DNA of 14,292 bases from Bdellovibrio sp. (GTDB lineage Bacteria > Bdellovibrionota > Bdellovibrionia > Bdellovibrionales > Bdellovibrionaceae). The DNA is taken from assembly GCA_019104905.1 (NCBI GenBank), contig JAHRXB010000054.1:1-14292 (forward strand), in the 5' to 3' direction. Below, piece after piece: positions 13,837-14,292 of this stretch. The notes below the pieces were generated by a model. That model was not told the origin of the DNA. It did not search any database and saw only the letters and a program-made list of their open reading frames with translations. Made by a program: the position numbers and the translations under genes. How positions within the stretch are numbered: the stretch's first letter is position 1; the number at the start of each line of letters is the position of its first letter.

Positions 13837-14292
13837 GTGAATCCTCTAGTCTCAGTCATTACCCCAGCCTACAACGCCGAGAAGTTTATTGCCGAAACAA
13901 TAGACTCGGTTCGAGCTCAAACCCATACAAATTGGGAACACCTGATTGTCGTAGACTCTAAAACCTCGGACCAGACGCGAGCTATTGTTGCCCAATATGC
14001 CAAAAAGGATTCCCGCATCCATCTCCTAGAGGACGCCTTAGTCAGCGGTGTTTCTGAAAACCGAAATCTAGCCCTTAAAAAGGCTCAAGGCGAGTATATT
14101 GCCTTCCTAGATTCAGACGACCTCTGGCTTCCTCGAAAGCTTGAAATGCAACTGCGCTATATGCAGAAGCAAGACTCCTCCTTTTGCTTTCACAGCTACG
14201 AGGTCATCAACGAAAATGGTGACGCACTTAACCAGGACCGTCGTGCGCCACTGATCGCAACTTACAGAAGTCTCTTGCAGCACAACTGCATT
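13837..14292 (+). CDS. Family 2 glycosyltransferase, 5' part only
   Basis: The first 152 codons of a GT-A fold glycosyltransferase that runs off the window edge. The N-terminus NPLVSVITPAYNAEKFIAETIDSV is the classic nucleotide-sugar binding start of family 2 enzymes, VVDSKTSDQT follows, and FLDSDDLWLP (~90-99) holds the metal-binding DXD-type motif. It should add a sugar to a growing surface glycan. It is divergent from the sugar-1-phosphate transferase and galE, 87 bases away, so it belongs to the same polysaccharide locus. I use the GTG at 13837, where family homology begins. An in-frame GTG at 13807 would add ten residues (VRRSILYIFP) but lies inside the promoter. The frame is open to the end, with no stop in the window. 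Confidence 0.9.
   Translation, partial: MNPLVSVITPAYNAEKFIAETIDSVRAQTHTNWEHLIVVDSKTSDQTRAIVAQYAKKDSRIHLLEDALVSGVSENRNLALKKAQGEYIAFLDSDDLWLPRKLEMQLRYMQKQDSSFCFHSYEVINENGDALNQDRRAPLIATYRSLLQHNCI

Overview
The window looks like chromosomal DNA of a Gram-negative, moderate-GC bacterium. The short intergenic repeats, the secreted barrel and lipoprotein genes and the toxin-antitoxin (TA) cluster would fit a Bdellovibrio-like organism. That assignment is inference, because no marker gene such as rRNA is present.

Layout. (1) 1-1400, plus strand: two exported, probably outer-membrane beta-barrel proteins. (2) 1401-5962, minus strand: a metF-metH operon that makes methyl-tetrahydrofolate and then methionine. 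(3) 6238-8673, plus strand: a large lipoprotein with an ankyrin-like N-terminal part. Its last ~650 bases switch abruptly from G-rich to C-rich sense strand. (4) 8743-11166, minus strand: an accessory island of small TA-type genes. It holds a complete BrnT toxin with a ribbon-helix-helix antitoxin, a BrnA antitoxin behind a BrnT that has lost its middle, an orphan XRE-type HTH regulator, and a CopG-like antitoxin behind a 43-codon ORF. (5) 11415-13749, minus strand: galE and a polyprenyl-phosphate sugar-1-phosphate transferase, one base apart. (6) 13837-end, plus strand: the start of a divergent family 2 glycosyltransferase, probably read from a leaderless GTG-start transcript.

Two short repeat families tie the island and its flanks together. 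R1 has the core GGTACGCCGTACC, normally followed by T5 and GAATTG, with four copies. R2 is TAAAAGGTGCCTG followed by a T-tract; it abuts or supplies the stop codons of galE and brnA2. Both sit just after stop codons, oriented with the gene they follow. R1 can form a small terminator-like hairpin.

How the genes work together: MetF reduces methylene-THF and MetH uses the product to methylate homocysteine. The sugar transferase, GalE and the glycosyltransferase form the edge of a surface-polysaccharide locus: lipid-linked initiation, UDP-sugar supply and chain extension. The island between polysaccharide and lipoprotein genes looks like an accumulation and decay site for TA modules, in which antitoxins and their operators outlast the toxins. 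I found no CRISPR array, tRNA, rRNA, transposase or integrase.
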